Assembly (NCBI GenBank): GCA_947626675.1
Contig: CANQTC010000010.1
Location: forward strand, 26,794-90,793
Length of the DNA: 64,000 nucleotides
Source of the DNA: an uncultured Coprococcus sp.
Lineage (GTDB): Bacteria > Bacillota > Clostridia > Lachnospirales > Lachnospiraceae
Direction: 5' to 3'
Shown here: piece after piece, positions 17,376 through 26,925 of the stretch
Numbering within the stretch: position 1 is the stretch's first letter
How the letters are laid out: each line of letters opens with the position of its first letter
Made by a program: the position numbers and the translations under genes
The notes under the pieces: generated by a model
Database searches by the model: none
What the model saw: only the letters and a program-made list of their open reading frames with translations
What the model was told of the DNA's origin: nothing

Positions 17376-20300
17376 ATGAAGAAGAGACTGATTGCATTAT
17401 GTATGGCGATGTGCATGATTGCAACAATTATTTTCCCGAATATGGGAACAGCATATCCATTTGCAGAGATTGTTACTGCTGCTGAGGATTATGATGGATA
17501 TGTGTATTTTACTGTTGAGAAATCAACAATTGGTCAGGGGCTGGTCGTAGAGCCTGTAAAAGTGGGTTATTACAATTCAGAAAACCTGGCGGCTGTAACA
17601 GAGCGGGCGCTTGAGGGAAAAACGACCTATTCCGGTACAGTAGAAAGCAGTTACTATCTCGAGTATGTGGAAGATGGAGGAGAGCCTGCCGGTTGGACAT
17701 CATCGGATATACCAAAGCTGATTTATGATAAGCTGATGGATGATGATGAGATTGGAAAGCGGGCAGAGGAAACAAAGCTTGGAGAGTTTGATTATTCGGA
17801 CTGGTCAGGCTGGATGTTCGCATTAAATAACAAGGGTATTTCCGCTGGCGCAGCTTCCTATTATCCGAAGGATTCAGAGAAGGGCGGCACATATACGTTT
17901 GATGATGGCGATATTGTCCGTCTTCAGTTTACGGTATATGGCTACGGACAGGATATCAATGCATTTTGGGACAGTCATACACTGATAGATTTTCCGGATA
18001 AGGACAGCCTGATTAAGGCGGCAGCCGATTATGAAGGAACAAAGGCAGACATTCAATATAAAAACGCGATTGATGTGATTGCAGACTGGGATGCGACTGA
18101 AGATGAAATTGCAGCGGCTTACGAAGGACTGACAGGACATTCGGCAACACCGTCTGAGCCTGATGAAAAGGATGAACCGGAAAAGAAAAAGTCTGTAGAA
18201 TCAGAAATTACAATGAATAACGTATCACCGACCATGACGCTTGCAGACGAGAACGGAAATCCGGTAGATATCGGAGAGCCTGAATCAAGAAAATATACGT
18301 TTTCAGTTACTCCTGGAAAGTATATCCTTACGGCATATGGAACTGACGGTGAGACGGTCAATGGAACGATAGGCATTATAGTTACAGAGGATGAAAAACA
18401 AAGCTTTAATATATTTACACAGACAATCAATTGCAGTACTGCCGATTGGGCGTATGAGCGTGATTACAGAATCGATGACCTTAAAGTGCGTGAAAAATCC
18501 GGAGCGGAACGGGAGAATGTTACAATCGGCAAGCGTGCTTCCAATAGCGACAAGATAACATTCCTGACTCTGAATGGGGATTCATTCAGCTTTAATTTTA
18601 CACCTGTCGGAGACAAAGAGGATAAATATTTTTCAGCATATAAAGAGGGAACGATTGTTTCAAATAATGATATATTTATCACGCCTTCACAGAAAGCAGG
18701 TTTAAAGGTAACGATACCATATGCAGATGAAAATGCAGATAATATAAATGATTATGAGCTTGAGGTTGGTACGTTAAGCACATATTATATATATCGATAT
18801 GAAGAGCCTGTCGATGATATCGTTGATAGAACTTTGGAAAAAGAAACAATATCTTATGAAGTATCAGAAAATACGAAATATTTCTACAGAGTATCCAATC
18901 CGTATGATACTGAAGTGGTTACATATGGGAATTACAAAAATATTAAAGGTGTAGAAGAAATAGAGGTAACAAAAGATAATCTGTGTGTTGGTACAGATTA
19001 CAATAAGGATACGGTTATCAAAGACTTTTCGATGAATACATACGATGTTGCAGATATCTTTTTAAATGCAAATGAAAAGGGATGTATCAATCTTTCACCG
19101 GATGACACCTATACTTTATATCCGCTTCGTAACTGGCTGGCGATAGAAGGTATTTCAAATGCACAGGTTATAGAACCGGATTTCCATTATACGGTTCTTG
19201 ATGAAAATGGTAACATATCAGACAGTGTTGTTGCCGTTACAGAGGATAAGTCCTATACAACATCCAGACACAGCGCTACGATAGAAGCAAAGAAACCGGG
19301 AACAGCCATTATCCTTGTTACTTATGATGCGATGGTACATGATATGGGCATGGGTAAAACAGCATCAGCAGACCGTAAGCTATATTCGGCTATCTGGCCT
19401 GAAAATACAGGTGTTATCGTAGTCAATGTAGGAGCTGAGGCAGAATTTGAAACGGGAATGACCATTAATAAAGGTCAGAATAATAAGCTTAATGAGAAAA
19501 CCGGAAAAGTAGTTATGACAAAGCTTGCAGGCGATTATATCGATGCAGAATGTGACGTACTTTACTATACAGAAGATACCGGAGCAGAATATACCTTTAC
19601 ACCGGAACAGGGGGTAAAGGCACAGGTATCCGTTCCGGAGGTATCAGGAAAAAGTGTGGCATATCATGGATTTACAGATACAGGCATATCTTATAATGCA
19701 GACGGAAGTATTACGTTAAAAGGGCTGATGGAAGGCCCGAATATTGTGAAATTGACGTATGGAAATCAGACGACATATCAGGTCATTCGTGCCAAGAAGC
19801 TTTGTTATACTGTAGATAATGACAGTATCAGACCGGGAGACAGTGTTACAATTACTTTTGACAGGCTGTATCATCCGGCTAATAAACTGTCAGGTTATTA
19901 CAATTTCATGGCGGCAATCCGCTATGATGCGCCTGAAGGTGAAACTAAAATCAGCGGTAAAGCGGCGCAGTATAATTTTGCATCATATGAAAACAGTCAG
20001 AAGCTGACATTTACAATACCAGAGGATTACAGTGGTTCTGAATATACGATTTCAAATGGCGTACTGACTACAACATTTTATGGTTCACCAATCGGTGACC
20101 ATCGTTCTGTGACATACGAAAAAGGGAAGCCTGCAAACTTTACAGCGAGCATGATACCTGCTGTTATGGGTTCACTTCCGGATATCCGTATAGAGATTAA
20201 ACAGCCGGAAGAAAATAAAAATTCAGATAACTATGCTGATATCAGTAAAGATACATTAAAGTATATTAAGGATACCGTAACAAATCCGACAGTAGCTTCC

Positions 20301-21551
20301 GTAGGAGGCGAGTGGGCTGTAATAGGGCTTGCACGTTCGGGTATTATTGATGAAAAATGGTACAATACATATTACAAAAATGTAGAAGAATATGTAACGA
20401 AAAAGGGAAGCGCAAAGCTTCATAATGCAAAGAGTACAGATAATTCAAGAGTTATTCTGGGACTCACAGCCATAGGAGCAAATCCGGAGAAAATAGCAGG
20501 GTATAATTTATTTGAACCGCTTGCTGATATGGCCTATGTGACGAAGCAGGGCATCAATGGTGCAATCTTTGCCTTGATTGCACTGGATTCAAAAAATTAT
20601 GATATTCCGAAGGTAACAGACAATGAGAGTGAGCAGACAACACGAGAAGGTCTTGTAGAATATATACTGAATCATGAGCTTGAAAATGGCGGATGGAGCT
20701 TAAAGGATGAATTTGACGTGGATATAACAGCGATGGCGATACAGGCGCTTGCACCATATTATAATAGCAGCAATAGCGTAAAAGAAGCTGTAGATAAGGC
20801 GCTTGCGGTACTTTCATCCAATCAGAAGAGCGACGGTTCGTTCATGTACAGGCAGGGAGAAGAACAGAAATTGGAGAGTAATGCAGAGAGCATAGCACAG
20901 GTGGTTACGGCACTTTGTGCAGTCGGCATTCATCCTGATACGGATAAAAGATTTGTAAAGGATGGAAATTCGGCGTTAGATGCACTGATTTCCTTCTATG
21001 ATGCAGATACACATTCATTCCGTCATACAACACAGCCTGATTTGATGGCTACGGAACAGGCAGCATATGCATTATCTGCTTATGACCGGTATCTGCATGA
21101 CAAAAACAGTCTTTACGATATGCGTGATGCCAAAGTGATTTATGAAGTAAAAGAGGACGTTATTACACCGGATACTCCGAAAGCATTGAACGCTTCAAAT
21201 GAAACAAAGGGTATCAGACTTACATGGAAGAAAGTAGATAATGTATCAGGTTATGAAATCTACAGAAGCGTGGGCAATGGCAAAAAGGTCCTTTTAACAA
21301 CGATAAAAAATGGAAATACTACAGAGTATGCTGATACAGACGTTAAGGCAGGAAGCAGCTACGCATATGAAATATACAGCTATAATTCTTCTGCAAAAAG
21401 TAAGGCGTCAAATAAGAGTACCATTATAAGGCTTGTGATGACAAAGGTGAAAGCCCAAAGCGTAAATAACGGAATAAAGCTTACATGGAATAAAGTGAGC
21501 GGGGCAAAAGGATATAAAGTTCTTAGAAAAGCCGGGAATGCAAAGACGTGA
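17376..21551 (+). CDS. Secreted transcobalamin/intrinsic-factor-like protein (DUF4430, alpha/alpha barrel, Fn3), cut short by TGA
   Basis: 1391 residues from the ATG at 17376 (AAGGAGA at 17361-17367). A signal peptide covers residues 1-30. The DUF4430 domain, the family named for the transcobalamin C-terminal domain, follows at about 35-175 with its hallmark DWSGWMFALNNKG and DGDIVRLQFTVYG. After a Glu/Lys/Pro linker come several hundred residues of beta-rich Ig-like sequence. An alpha/alpha-barrel of the prenyltransferase/intrinsic-factor type covers about 956-1246 (GGWSLKDEFDVDITAMAIQA, KSDGSFMYRQGEEQ, ATEQAAYALSAYDRY), then Fn3 domains from about 1266. It lies directly behind the cobalamin riboswitch, so I infer a surface corrinoid-binding protein. 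TGA at 21549-21551 stops it inside the second Fn3 domain, while the frame continues to 21989. No LPXTG anchor is visible. Upstream in-frame starts at 17277 and 17346 lack ribosome sites. Confidence 0.85.
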   Translation: MKKRLIALCMAMCMIATIIFPNMGTAYPFAEIVTAAEDYDGYVYFTVEKSTIGQGLVVEPVKVGYYNSENLAAVTERALEGKTTYSGTVESSYYLEYVEDGGEPAGWTSSDIPKLIYDKLMDDDEIGKRAEETKLGEFDYSDWSGWMFALNNKGISAGAASYYPKDSEKGGTYTFDDGDIVRLQFTVYGYGQDINAFWDSHTLIDFPDKDSLIKAAADYEGTKADIQYKNAIDVIADWDATEDEIAAAYEGLTGHSATPSEPDEKDEPEKKKSVESEITMNNVSPTMTLADENGNPVDIGEPESRKYTFSVTPGKYILTAYGTDGETVNGTIGIIVTEDEKQSFNIFTQTINCSTADWAYERDYRIDDLKVREKSGAERENVTIGKRASNSDKITFLTLNGDSFSFNFTPVGDKEDKYFSAYKEGTIVSNNDIFITPSQKAGLKVTIPYADENADNINDYELEVGTLSTYYIYRYEEPVDDIVDRTLEKETISYEVSENTKYFYRVSNPYDTEVVTYGNYKNIKGVEEIEVTKDNLCVGTDYNKDTVIKDFSMNTYDVADIFLNANEKGCINLSPDDTYTLYPLRNWLAIEGISNAQVIEPDFHYTVLDENGNISDSVVAVTEDKSYTTSRHSATIEAKKPGTAIILVTYDAMVHDMGMGKTASADRKLYSAIWPENTGVIVVNVGAEAEFETGMTINKGQNNKLNEKTGKVVMTKLAGDYIDAECDVLYYTEDTGAEYTFTPEQGVKAQVSVPEVSGKSVAYHGFTDTGISYNADGSITLKGLMEGPNIVKLTYGNQTTYQVIRAKKLCYTVDNDSIRPGDSVTITFDRLYHPANKLSGYYNFMAAIRYDAPEGETKISGKAAQYNFASYENSQKLTFTIPEDYSGSEYTISNGVLTTTFYGSPIGDHRSVTYEKGKPANFTASMIPAVMGSLPDIRIEIKQPEENKNSDNYADISKDTLKYIKDTVTNPTVASVGGEWAVIGLARSGIIDEKWYNTYYKNVEEYVTKKGSAKLHNAKSTDNSRVILGLTAIGANPEKIAGYNLFEPLADMAYVTKQGINGAIFALIALDSKNYDIPKVTDNESEQTTREGLVEYILNHELENGGWSLKDEFDVDITAMAIQALAPYYNSSNSVKEAVDKALAVLSSNQKSDGSFMYRQGEEQKLESNAESIAQVVTALCAVGIHPDTDKRFVKDGNSALDALISFYDADTHSFRHTTQPDLMATEQAAYALSAYDRYLHDKNSLYDMRDAKVIYEVKEDVITPDTPKALNASNETKGIRLTWKKVDNVSGYEIYRSVGNGKKVLLTTIKNGNTTEYADTDVKAGSSYAYEIYSYNSSAKSKASNKSTIIRLVMTKVKAQSVNNGIKLTWNKVSGAKGYKVLRKAGNAKT

Positions 21552-21989
21552 AAAACGATTGCCGTTATTTCTAAGGTGGGAACTGTTTCATATACAGATA
21601 AGACTGCGAAGCATGGAACAAAGTACACATATGCTGTCAGCGCCATTTCCGGTAATAACGAGAGCAGTTATAGTGAAATTACAAGATATCATGTAGCAAG
21701 AGGTGTAATAACCAAAACAAAAAGTTCAAAGCATGCCATCAAGGTATCGTGGAGAAGAAGCAGCAAGGTTACAGGCTATCAGGTGCAGTATTCAACAAAA
21801 GCTTCTTTTAAAAATGCGAAGAAGAAGACCTATCGCGGTAAAAATACAAAATATGCAAAGCTGACCGGTCTTAAGAGCGGAAAACGATATTATGTCAGAG
21901 TACGAAGCTATATTCAGGCAGGCGGCAGAACCTATTATGGAAGCTGGAGCGCGGCAAAAAAGATTAGCACCGGGAAGGACAATAAATAG
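21552..21989 (+). pseudogene. Detached C-terminal Fn3 part of the preceding protein, after an in-frame TGA
   Basis: The same reading frame continues for 145 codons after the TGA, to the stop ending at 21989. It completes the second Fn3 domain (VGTVSYTDKTAKHGTKYTYA) and adds a third (GYQVQYSTKASFKNAKKKTY, then SGKRYYVRVRSYIQAGG). Codon use and sequence style match the upstream part, and there is no ribosome site for independent translation. A TGG-to-TGA change (Trp in GNAKT-W-KTIAV) is the simplest explanation. Alternatives are readthrough or an assembly error. Confidence 0.7.
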
Positions 21990-22043
21990 TAATAAAGATT
22001 AAGGAACAATAGAAACAAATAATAATACAAATAGAAAGAAATA

Positions 22044-23102
22044 ATGAATAATATTATGAAATTTTTTAAGAATAACTGGAAAAAATTAACAGGTATTCTG
22101 GTGGTTGCCGTCATACTGGTATTTGTGTACTGGTATGGGGGCAATGCCCCCGGTACAAAAGGATTTTCACAGGAGAAGACGACAGATGCTGCGCTGGCAG
22201 AGGAGTCGGCGACTGTTTTGGAGAATGGGGATGGCGGAGCAGATGTTTCGCAGCAGATGACGGCTGGTGATGAGGAGAGCAGCGCTGATGCTGATGGTAT
22301 CAAAGCTGACGATGGTAATCGCGCAGATAATGAAGCCTCAAATGCGAACGCTGTTTCTTCGGAAGGCCATCATTCATATGACGATGATATGGCATATGAA
22401 TCAGGTGCCGGAGATGGGGACAATTCCGGATATGCGGATGCTGCAGGGGATGATGTATCTGCGGGTAAGGATAAGGATACTCGTGCAGAGTCAGAAGGGA
22501 CAACAACGGACAATCCTGCCAAACCAAAGCCGAATCAGAACGCGGATTCTGAACAGCCATCGCCTGATAAGCCGGCATCCGATAAACCGTCAGAGAAAAA
22601 ACCTACCGATACGAAAGATGTGGTGACACCTTCTGAAGAGACGGATACCACTACGGAGGTAAGCACGCAGACATCAAAGGAGGAAGAAATACCTTCATCA
22701 TATCCGAAGTGTACGATATCGATATCATGTAAAACCATACTGAACAATATGGGGATGCTTGAAAAGGCAAAGAAGTCCATTGTTCCAAAAGATGGATGGA
22801 TACTTCAGACGGTTACAGTAGAATTTACCTCCGGTGAGACTGTATTTGAAGTACTGGAACGTGTAACGAAAAAATATGGTATACAATTGGAATATTCATA
22901 TACGCCGATGTATGGAAGCTACTATATAGAAGGGTTATATAATTTATATGAATTTGACTGTGGCAATTTGTCGGGCTGGATGTATGCTGTAAATGGGAAG
23001 TTCCCAAATTTTGGGTGTTCAAAGTATGTTTTAAAAGACGGAGATGTGATAGAATGGGTTTACACATGTGATTTAGGAGACGATGTGGGAAATCCGTACT
23101 AA
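22044..23102 (+). CDS. Membrane-anchored DUF4430 (transcobalamin-like) protein
   Basis: 352 residues. A basic N terminus and one transmembrane helix (about 15-34, LTGILVVAVILVFVYWYGG) anchor it outside the membrane. Residues about 40-215 are a long disordered stalk rich in Asp, Ser, Thr, Pro, Lys and Glu. The C-terminal 130 residues form a DUF4430 domain with the hallmark LSGWMYAVNGKFPNFGCSKY and DGDVIEWVYTCDLG. The same fold begins the upstream secreted protein. Its place between that protein and the ECF transporter suggests a membrane-proximal corrinoid receptor; that is inference. The ribosome site is weak (AGAAAGAAAT). An alternative ATG is at 22056. Confidence 0.85.
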   Translation: MNNIMKFFKNNWKKLTGILVVAVILVFVYWYGGNAPGTKGFSQEKTTDAALAEESATVLENGDGGADVSQQMTAGDEESSADADGIKADDGNRADNEASNANAVSSEGHHSYDDDMAYESGAGDGDNSGYADAAGDDVSAGKDKDTRAESEGTTTDNPAKPKPNQNADSEQPSPDKPASDKPSEKKPTDTKDVVTPSEETDTTTEVSTQTSKEEEIPSSYPKCTISISCKTILNNMGMLEKAKKSIVPKDGWILQTVTVEFTSGETVFEVLERVTKKYGIQLEYSYTPMYGSYYIEGLYNLYEFDCGNLSGWMYAVNGKFPNFGCSKYVLKDGDVIEWVYTCDLGDDVGNPY

Positions 23103-23114
23103 ATGGAGAATGAT

Positions 23115-24041
23115 ATGAAAAATAGGCAAAAGGATACCTTTGCGTCATACCATCCTTTGGTAAACATTATTTATTTTATATGTGTTATAGGATTTGCCAT
23201 GGCATTTACCAATCCGGTATGCCTTGGCATATCTTTTATAGGCACATTTATTTATTCTGTTTATTTAAGAGGGTATGAGGGATTGAAAAAAAATCTGATT
23301 TATATGATACCGCTTCTGATATTAACCGCAGTACTGAATCCGGCGTTTTCCCATCAGGGGGTGACGATATTGACGTATCTGCCATCCGGGAATCCGCTTA
23401 CGCTGGAGTCCATTTTATATGGCATATCGGCGGCATTTATGCTTGTGACGGTTGTATGTTGGTTTGTTTGTTTCAATGAAGTGATGGACTCAGATAAAAT
23501 GTTATATTTATTCGGAAGATTTGCGCCGTATCTATCGTTGATATTGTCGATGACGTTACGGTTTGTACCTGAATTTGCAGAGAAATTCGGTCAGGTATAC
23601 AGGGCGCAGAAGGCAGCAGGCTATGGATGGAATGGGAAATATTTTAAGAAAATACGAACGGCGATTCGGGTTTTTTCGACAGTTGTGACGTGGGCGCTTG
23701 AGCGTGCTGTGATAACTGCGGACAGTATGAAGAGCAGGGGTTATGGTTTAAAAGGAAGACAATCCTATTCGATATACAGATTTACGAAAAGAGATGGAAT
23801 ATGTCTGGTATACCTGTTACTTTTTGGCGGGTATGTGCTGACAGGAGCAGTAAGAGGTGCGGTAAGTTTTTGGTATTATCCGGCTGTATCAGGAAGTATG
23901 GCAGGTGTGTATACAGTTTCGGTATTTGTTGTTTATGGTTTACTTGTTATTTTACCGGTTTTTCTCCGGCTGGGAGAGAAACATCGGTTTGCAAAAATAT
24001 ACAGACAGATGGAGACTGAAAGATTATATGGAGATATTTAA
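23115..24041 (+). CDS. ecfT: ECF transporter transmembrane (T) subunit
   Basis: A 308-residue CbiQ/EcfT-family protein with about five to six membrane helices; it couples ATP hydrolysis by the EcfA pair to the substrate-binding S component. The family's coupling-helix signatures are seen in LRFVPEFAEKFGQVYRAQKAAG and in the later WALERAVITADSMKSRGYG (the Ala-Arg-Gly-type motifs). GGAG at 23105-23108 supports the ATG at 23115; ATG 23103, abutting the previous stop, is an alternative. The gene overlaps the start of the next gene by 14 bp, so the two are surely co-expressed. Confidence 0.9.
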   Translation: MKNRQKDTFASYHPLVNIIYFICVIGFAMAFTNPVCLGISFIGTFIYSVYLRGYEGLKKNLIYMIPLLILTAVLNPAFSHQGVTILTYLPSGNPLTLESILYGISAAFMLVTVVCWFVCFNEVMDSDKMLYLFGRFAPYLSLILSMTLRFVPEFAEKFGQVYRAQKAAGYGWNGKYFKKIRTAIRVFSTVVTWALERAVITADSMKSRGYGLKGRQSYSIYRFTKRDGICLVYLLLFGGYVLTGAVRGAVSFWYYPAVSGSMAGVYTVSVFVVYGLLVILPVFLRLGEKHRFAKIYRQMETERLYGDI

Positions 24042-26826
24042 AATAGAAAATTTGAGATTTGCATATCCTGATATGGCAGATGAAACAGGAAAATCGTATT
24101 TGCCGGATGCCATATCTGATATAAATCTTACGATAAATCAGGGTGAATTTGTTGTTATACTTGGAAATTCCGGTTGTGGTAAGACAACGTTTCTTCGGGA
24201 GTTGAAACCAATGATTGCGCCGCAGGGGAAACGCCGGGGCTGTATCAGCTTTCAGGGAAAAACGCTTTCTGAACTGACAGACAGAGAACAGGCGCAGCAT
24301 ATAGGATTTGTCATGCAGGATGTGGAGGCTCAGCTTGTGACAGATAAAGTATGGCATGAATTGGCGTTCGGACTGGAAAGTCTGGGATATGACAATTCTT
24401 ATATCAGGCGCAGGGTGGCTGAGATGAGTTCTTTTTTTGGACTTACGCCAATATTTCACAAGAAGATATCCGCACTTTCAGGAGGTCAGAAACAGCTTGT
24501 CAATCTGGCATCGGCGATGGCATTAAATCCCGACGTTCTTATTCTGGATGAACCAACAAGTCAGTTAGACCCGATAGCGGCAAATGAATTTATCGGAAGC
24601 TTAGTCAGGATTAATCGTGAGCTTGGAACGACGATTATTCTTACCGAACACAGGCTGGAGGAGGTTTTGCCTGTGTGCAGCAGGGCGGTTATTATGGAGA
24701 GCGGTCATATGATAGCGGATGGCAGGGTGGCGGCGCTTGCACAAGGAATATGCAGGATGGACAATTCATATGAATTGATGTCATCAATGCCGGCGGCAGT
24801 CCGGATTTACATGGGGCTTGCAGAAAATCTACAGGATTCTTTAGAGATGCCGCTGACTGTGAGTGATGGAAGAAACTGGCTTATGGAATATGACAGAAGC
24901 TACAGAGCTTCTAAAGGGATGAAGGACAGGCTGAAGGTGCAGAGGTGTGCTGACAGGGATAATAGTCTGCCACATTCGGATGTGAATGGAAGTGACTGTT
25001 TTGTGCATGGGGATGTTGTATTGGATTTAAGAGAAGTGTCTTTTCGATATAAGGTGGATGAAGGCGACATATTAAGGCAATTGTCCCTTGCGGTATATGA
25101 AAATGAGATACTAATCATAAATGGCAGCAATGGAAGCGGAAAATCAACACTTTTATCATTGATGGCAGGACTTCGCAAGCCATATGCAGGAAAGATTAAG
25201 GTGGCAGGCGGCAAAACAGTCGGTATGCTTCCGCAGGACCCAAAGACATTATTTACGAGAAATTCTGTCCGAAGTGAACTCTGTTTTGCAGACAGCATGG
25301 AACAACTGGAATATATCATAGGGCTTTGTCATCTTGAAAAATTGTTAGAACGACATCCCTATGATTTGTCAGGGGGAGAGCAGCAAAGACTTGCGCTTGC
25401 CAGAGTGCTTATGTATAATCCTGACATTATTCTGATGGATGAACCTACAAAAGGACTTGATAATGGATTTAAGCAGGAGTTTATTGATATCTTAAAGCAA
25501 CTGAAAAGTCAGGGGAAAACGATTGTAATCGTAAGTCATGATATCGAGTTTTGCGGAGAGGCGGGAGAGCGGATTGCGCTTTTATTTGATGGTGAATGTG
25601 CAGCAATCGGCAGCGTCAGGGATTATTTTACAGGCAACAGTTTTTACACGACAGCGGCTGCAAGAATCGCAGGAGGTATTGTAGACGGTGCGGTGACGGT
25701 GGAAGAGATTATTTCGGCGTATAAGGGAAACGCATATATAGAAAAAAAAGACCATCGTGAGAAAAAGCATGAGGCAGGTAAAACAGATAAAACCAACAAG
25801 GCGTCTGATTTGAACAAAATGGAAGGACTCGGTATCAAACTGAGGAAGGACAGGCACATAGAAAAATTGTCTTTACCCAGATTGATTTTAATCATAGCTT
25901 TAGCGGCAGTCATTATTTATTGTTTTATAAAGACAGTATCACAGTCTGACCTCAGCAGTCTGTTAGACGGGATGACAATAACAAAAGAAGGTATAAAATA
26001 TGTTGTTTTATATGCTGTATTTATCATTGCGGTTATCGCGCTGCTTATTATATTAAAGCCTTTGGGGAAACAGGCTGATGAGAAAATAGAGCTTGACAAC
26101 AGAAAGCGTGGGTTGACAAAAGGAACGATGATAACGTCCTGTATCGTTTTAATTGTCATTCCATTTACCATATGGCTTGGATATGATAAGCTGCAGGATA
26201 GAAAGTATTATTTTATATCATTACTGGTACTGATAGAAGCGGCTCTCCCATTTTTTATTGCATTTGAAAAAAGAAAACCGAAAGCCAGAGAACTGGTAAC
26301 GATAGCAGTCCTGTGTGCGATGGCTGTGGCAGGCAGGGCGGCATTTTCCATGCTTCCGAACTTCAGTCCTGTTGTCGCGCTTGTCATTATATCGGGTGTG
26401 GCATTTGGCGCGGAAACGGGGTTTATAACAGGTGCTGTCACCATGATTGCATCCAATATGATATTCGGACAAGGTCCGTGGACACCGTGGCAGATGTTTT
26501 CGCTTGGTCTTGTGGGATTTGTATCAGGTCTGCTTTTTGCACATAAAGGTGTAAGAACAAAAATGCTTACAAAGCTTGGACTTTGTGTATTTGGCGGACT
26601 GTCCTGTATTATCATCTATGGAGCGATTATGAATCCGGCGTCTGTTATGATGTGGCAGCGAACGATTAATATGAAGATGATTATTGCATCCTATGTAACG
26701 GGTTTTCCGTTTGATGTGGTACAGGGAGTGGCAACGGTCATATTCCTGTGGATTGCTGCCAGACCGTTTCTTGAGAAGCTCGACAGGATAAGGATTAAAT
26801 ATGGGCTTGTTTCTATGAGAAAATGA
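24028..26826 (+). CDS. ECF transporter fusion: two EcfA ATPase domains plus CbrT-like S component
   Basis: 932 residues from the ATG at 24028, overlapping ecfT. ABC domain 1 has Walker A GNSGCGKTT (about 46), signature LSGGQKQLVNLASA and Walker B VLILDEPTSQLDP. ABC domain 2 has GSNGSGKST (about 367), LSGGEQQRLALARV and IILMDEPTKGLD. After a charged linker (about 570-615), membrane helices begin at about 616, and the C-terminal 170 residues match an ECF substrate-specificity component: AVAGRAAFSMLPNFSPVVA (about 765) and FGQGPWTPWQMFSLGLVGF. That S-type is, from memory, the CbrT-like group linked to cobalamin. Fusing both ATPases to the S component in one chain is unusual, since S components are normally separate. 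Confidence 0.9.
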   Translation: MEIFKIENLRFAYPDMADETGKSYLPDAISDINLTINQGEFVVILGNSGCGKTTFLRELKPMIAPQGKRRGCISFQGKTLSELTDREQAQHIGFVMQDVEAQLVTDKVWHELAFGLESLGYDNSYIRRRVAEMSSFFGLTPIFHKKISALSGGQKQLVNLASAMALNPDVLILDEPTSQLDPIAANEFIGSLVRINRELGTTIILTEHRLEEVLPVCSRAVIMESGHMIADGRVAALAQGICRMDNSYELMSSMPAAVRIYMGLAENLQDSLEMPLTVSDGRNWLMEYDRSYRASKGMKDRLKVQRCADRDNSLPHSDVNGSDCFVHGDVVLDLREVSFRYKVDEGDILRQLSLAVYENEILIINGSNGSGKSTLLSLMAGLRKPYAGKIKVAGGKTVGMLPQDPKTLFTRNSVRSELCFADSMEQLEYIIGLCHLEKLLERHPYDLSGGEQQRLALARVLMYNPDIILMDEPTKGLDNGFKQEFIDILKQLKSQGKTIVIVSHDIEFCGEAGERIALLFDGECAAIGSVRDYFTGNSFYTTAAARIAGGIVDGAVTVEEIISAYKGNAYIEKKDHREKKHEAGKTDKTNKASDLNKMEGLGIKLRKDRHIEKLSLPRLILIIALAAVIIYCFIKTVSQSDLSSLLDGMTITKEGIKYVVLYAVFIIAVIALLIILKPLGKQADEKIELDNRKRGLTKGTMITSCIVLIVIPFTIWLGYDKLQDRKYYFISLLVLIEAALPFFIAFEKRKPKARELVTIAVLCAMAVAGRAAFSMLPNFSPVVALVIISGVAFGAETGFITGAVTMIASNMIFGQGPWTPWQMFSLGLVGFVSGLLFAHKGVRTKMLTKLGLCVFGGLSCIIIYGAIMNPASVMMWQRTINMKMIIASYVTGFPFDVVQGVATVIFLWIAARPFLEKLDRIRIKYGLVSMRK

Positions 26827-26925
26827 TGTATAGTAAGGATAGTAACAAATAGGGATGATTGTGAAACAATGGATGAATAGGAGTTTCTAAGCGAATTAGA
26901 TAATTGAGGATTGCGAGGATTTGAT

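Noticed and set aside
23905..24027. Extended start of the ECF fusion protein inside ecfT
   Set aside because: The extra 41 residues are an out-of-frame shadow of ecfT; the ABC domain begins naturally at 24028.
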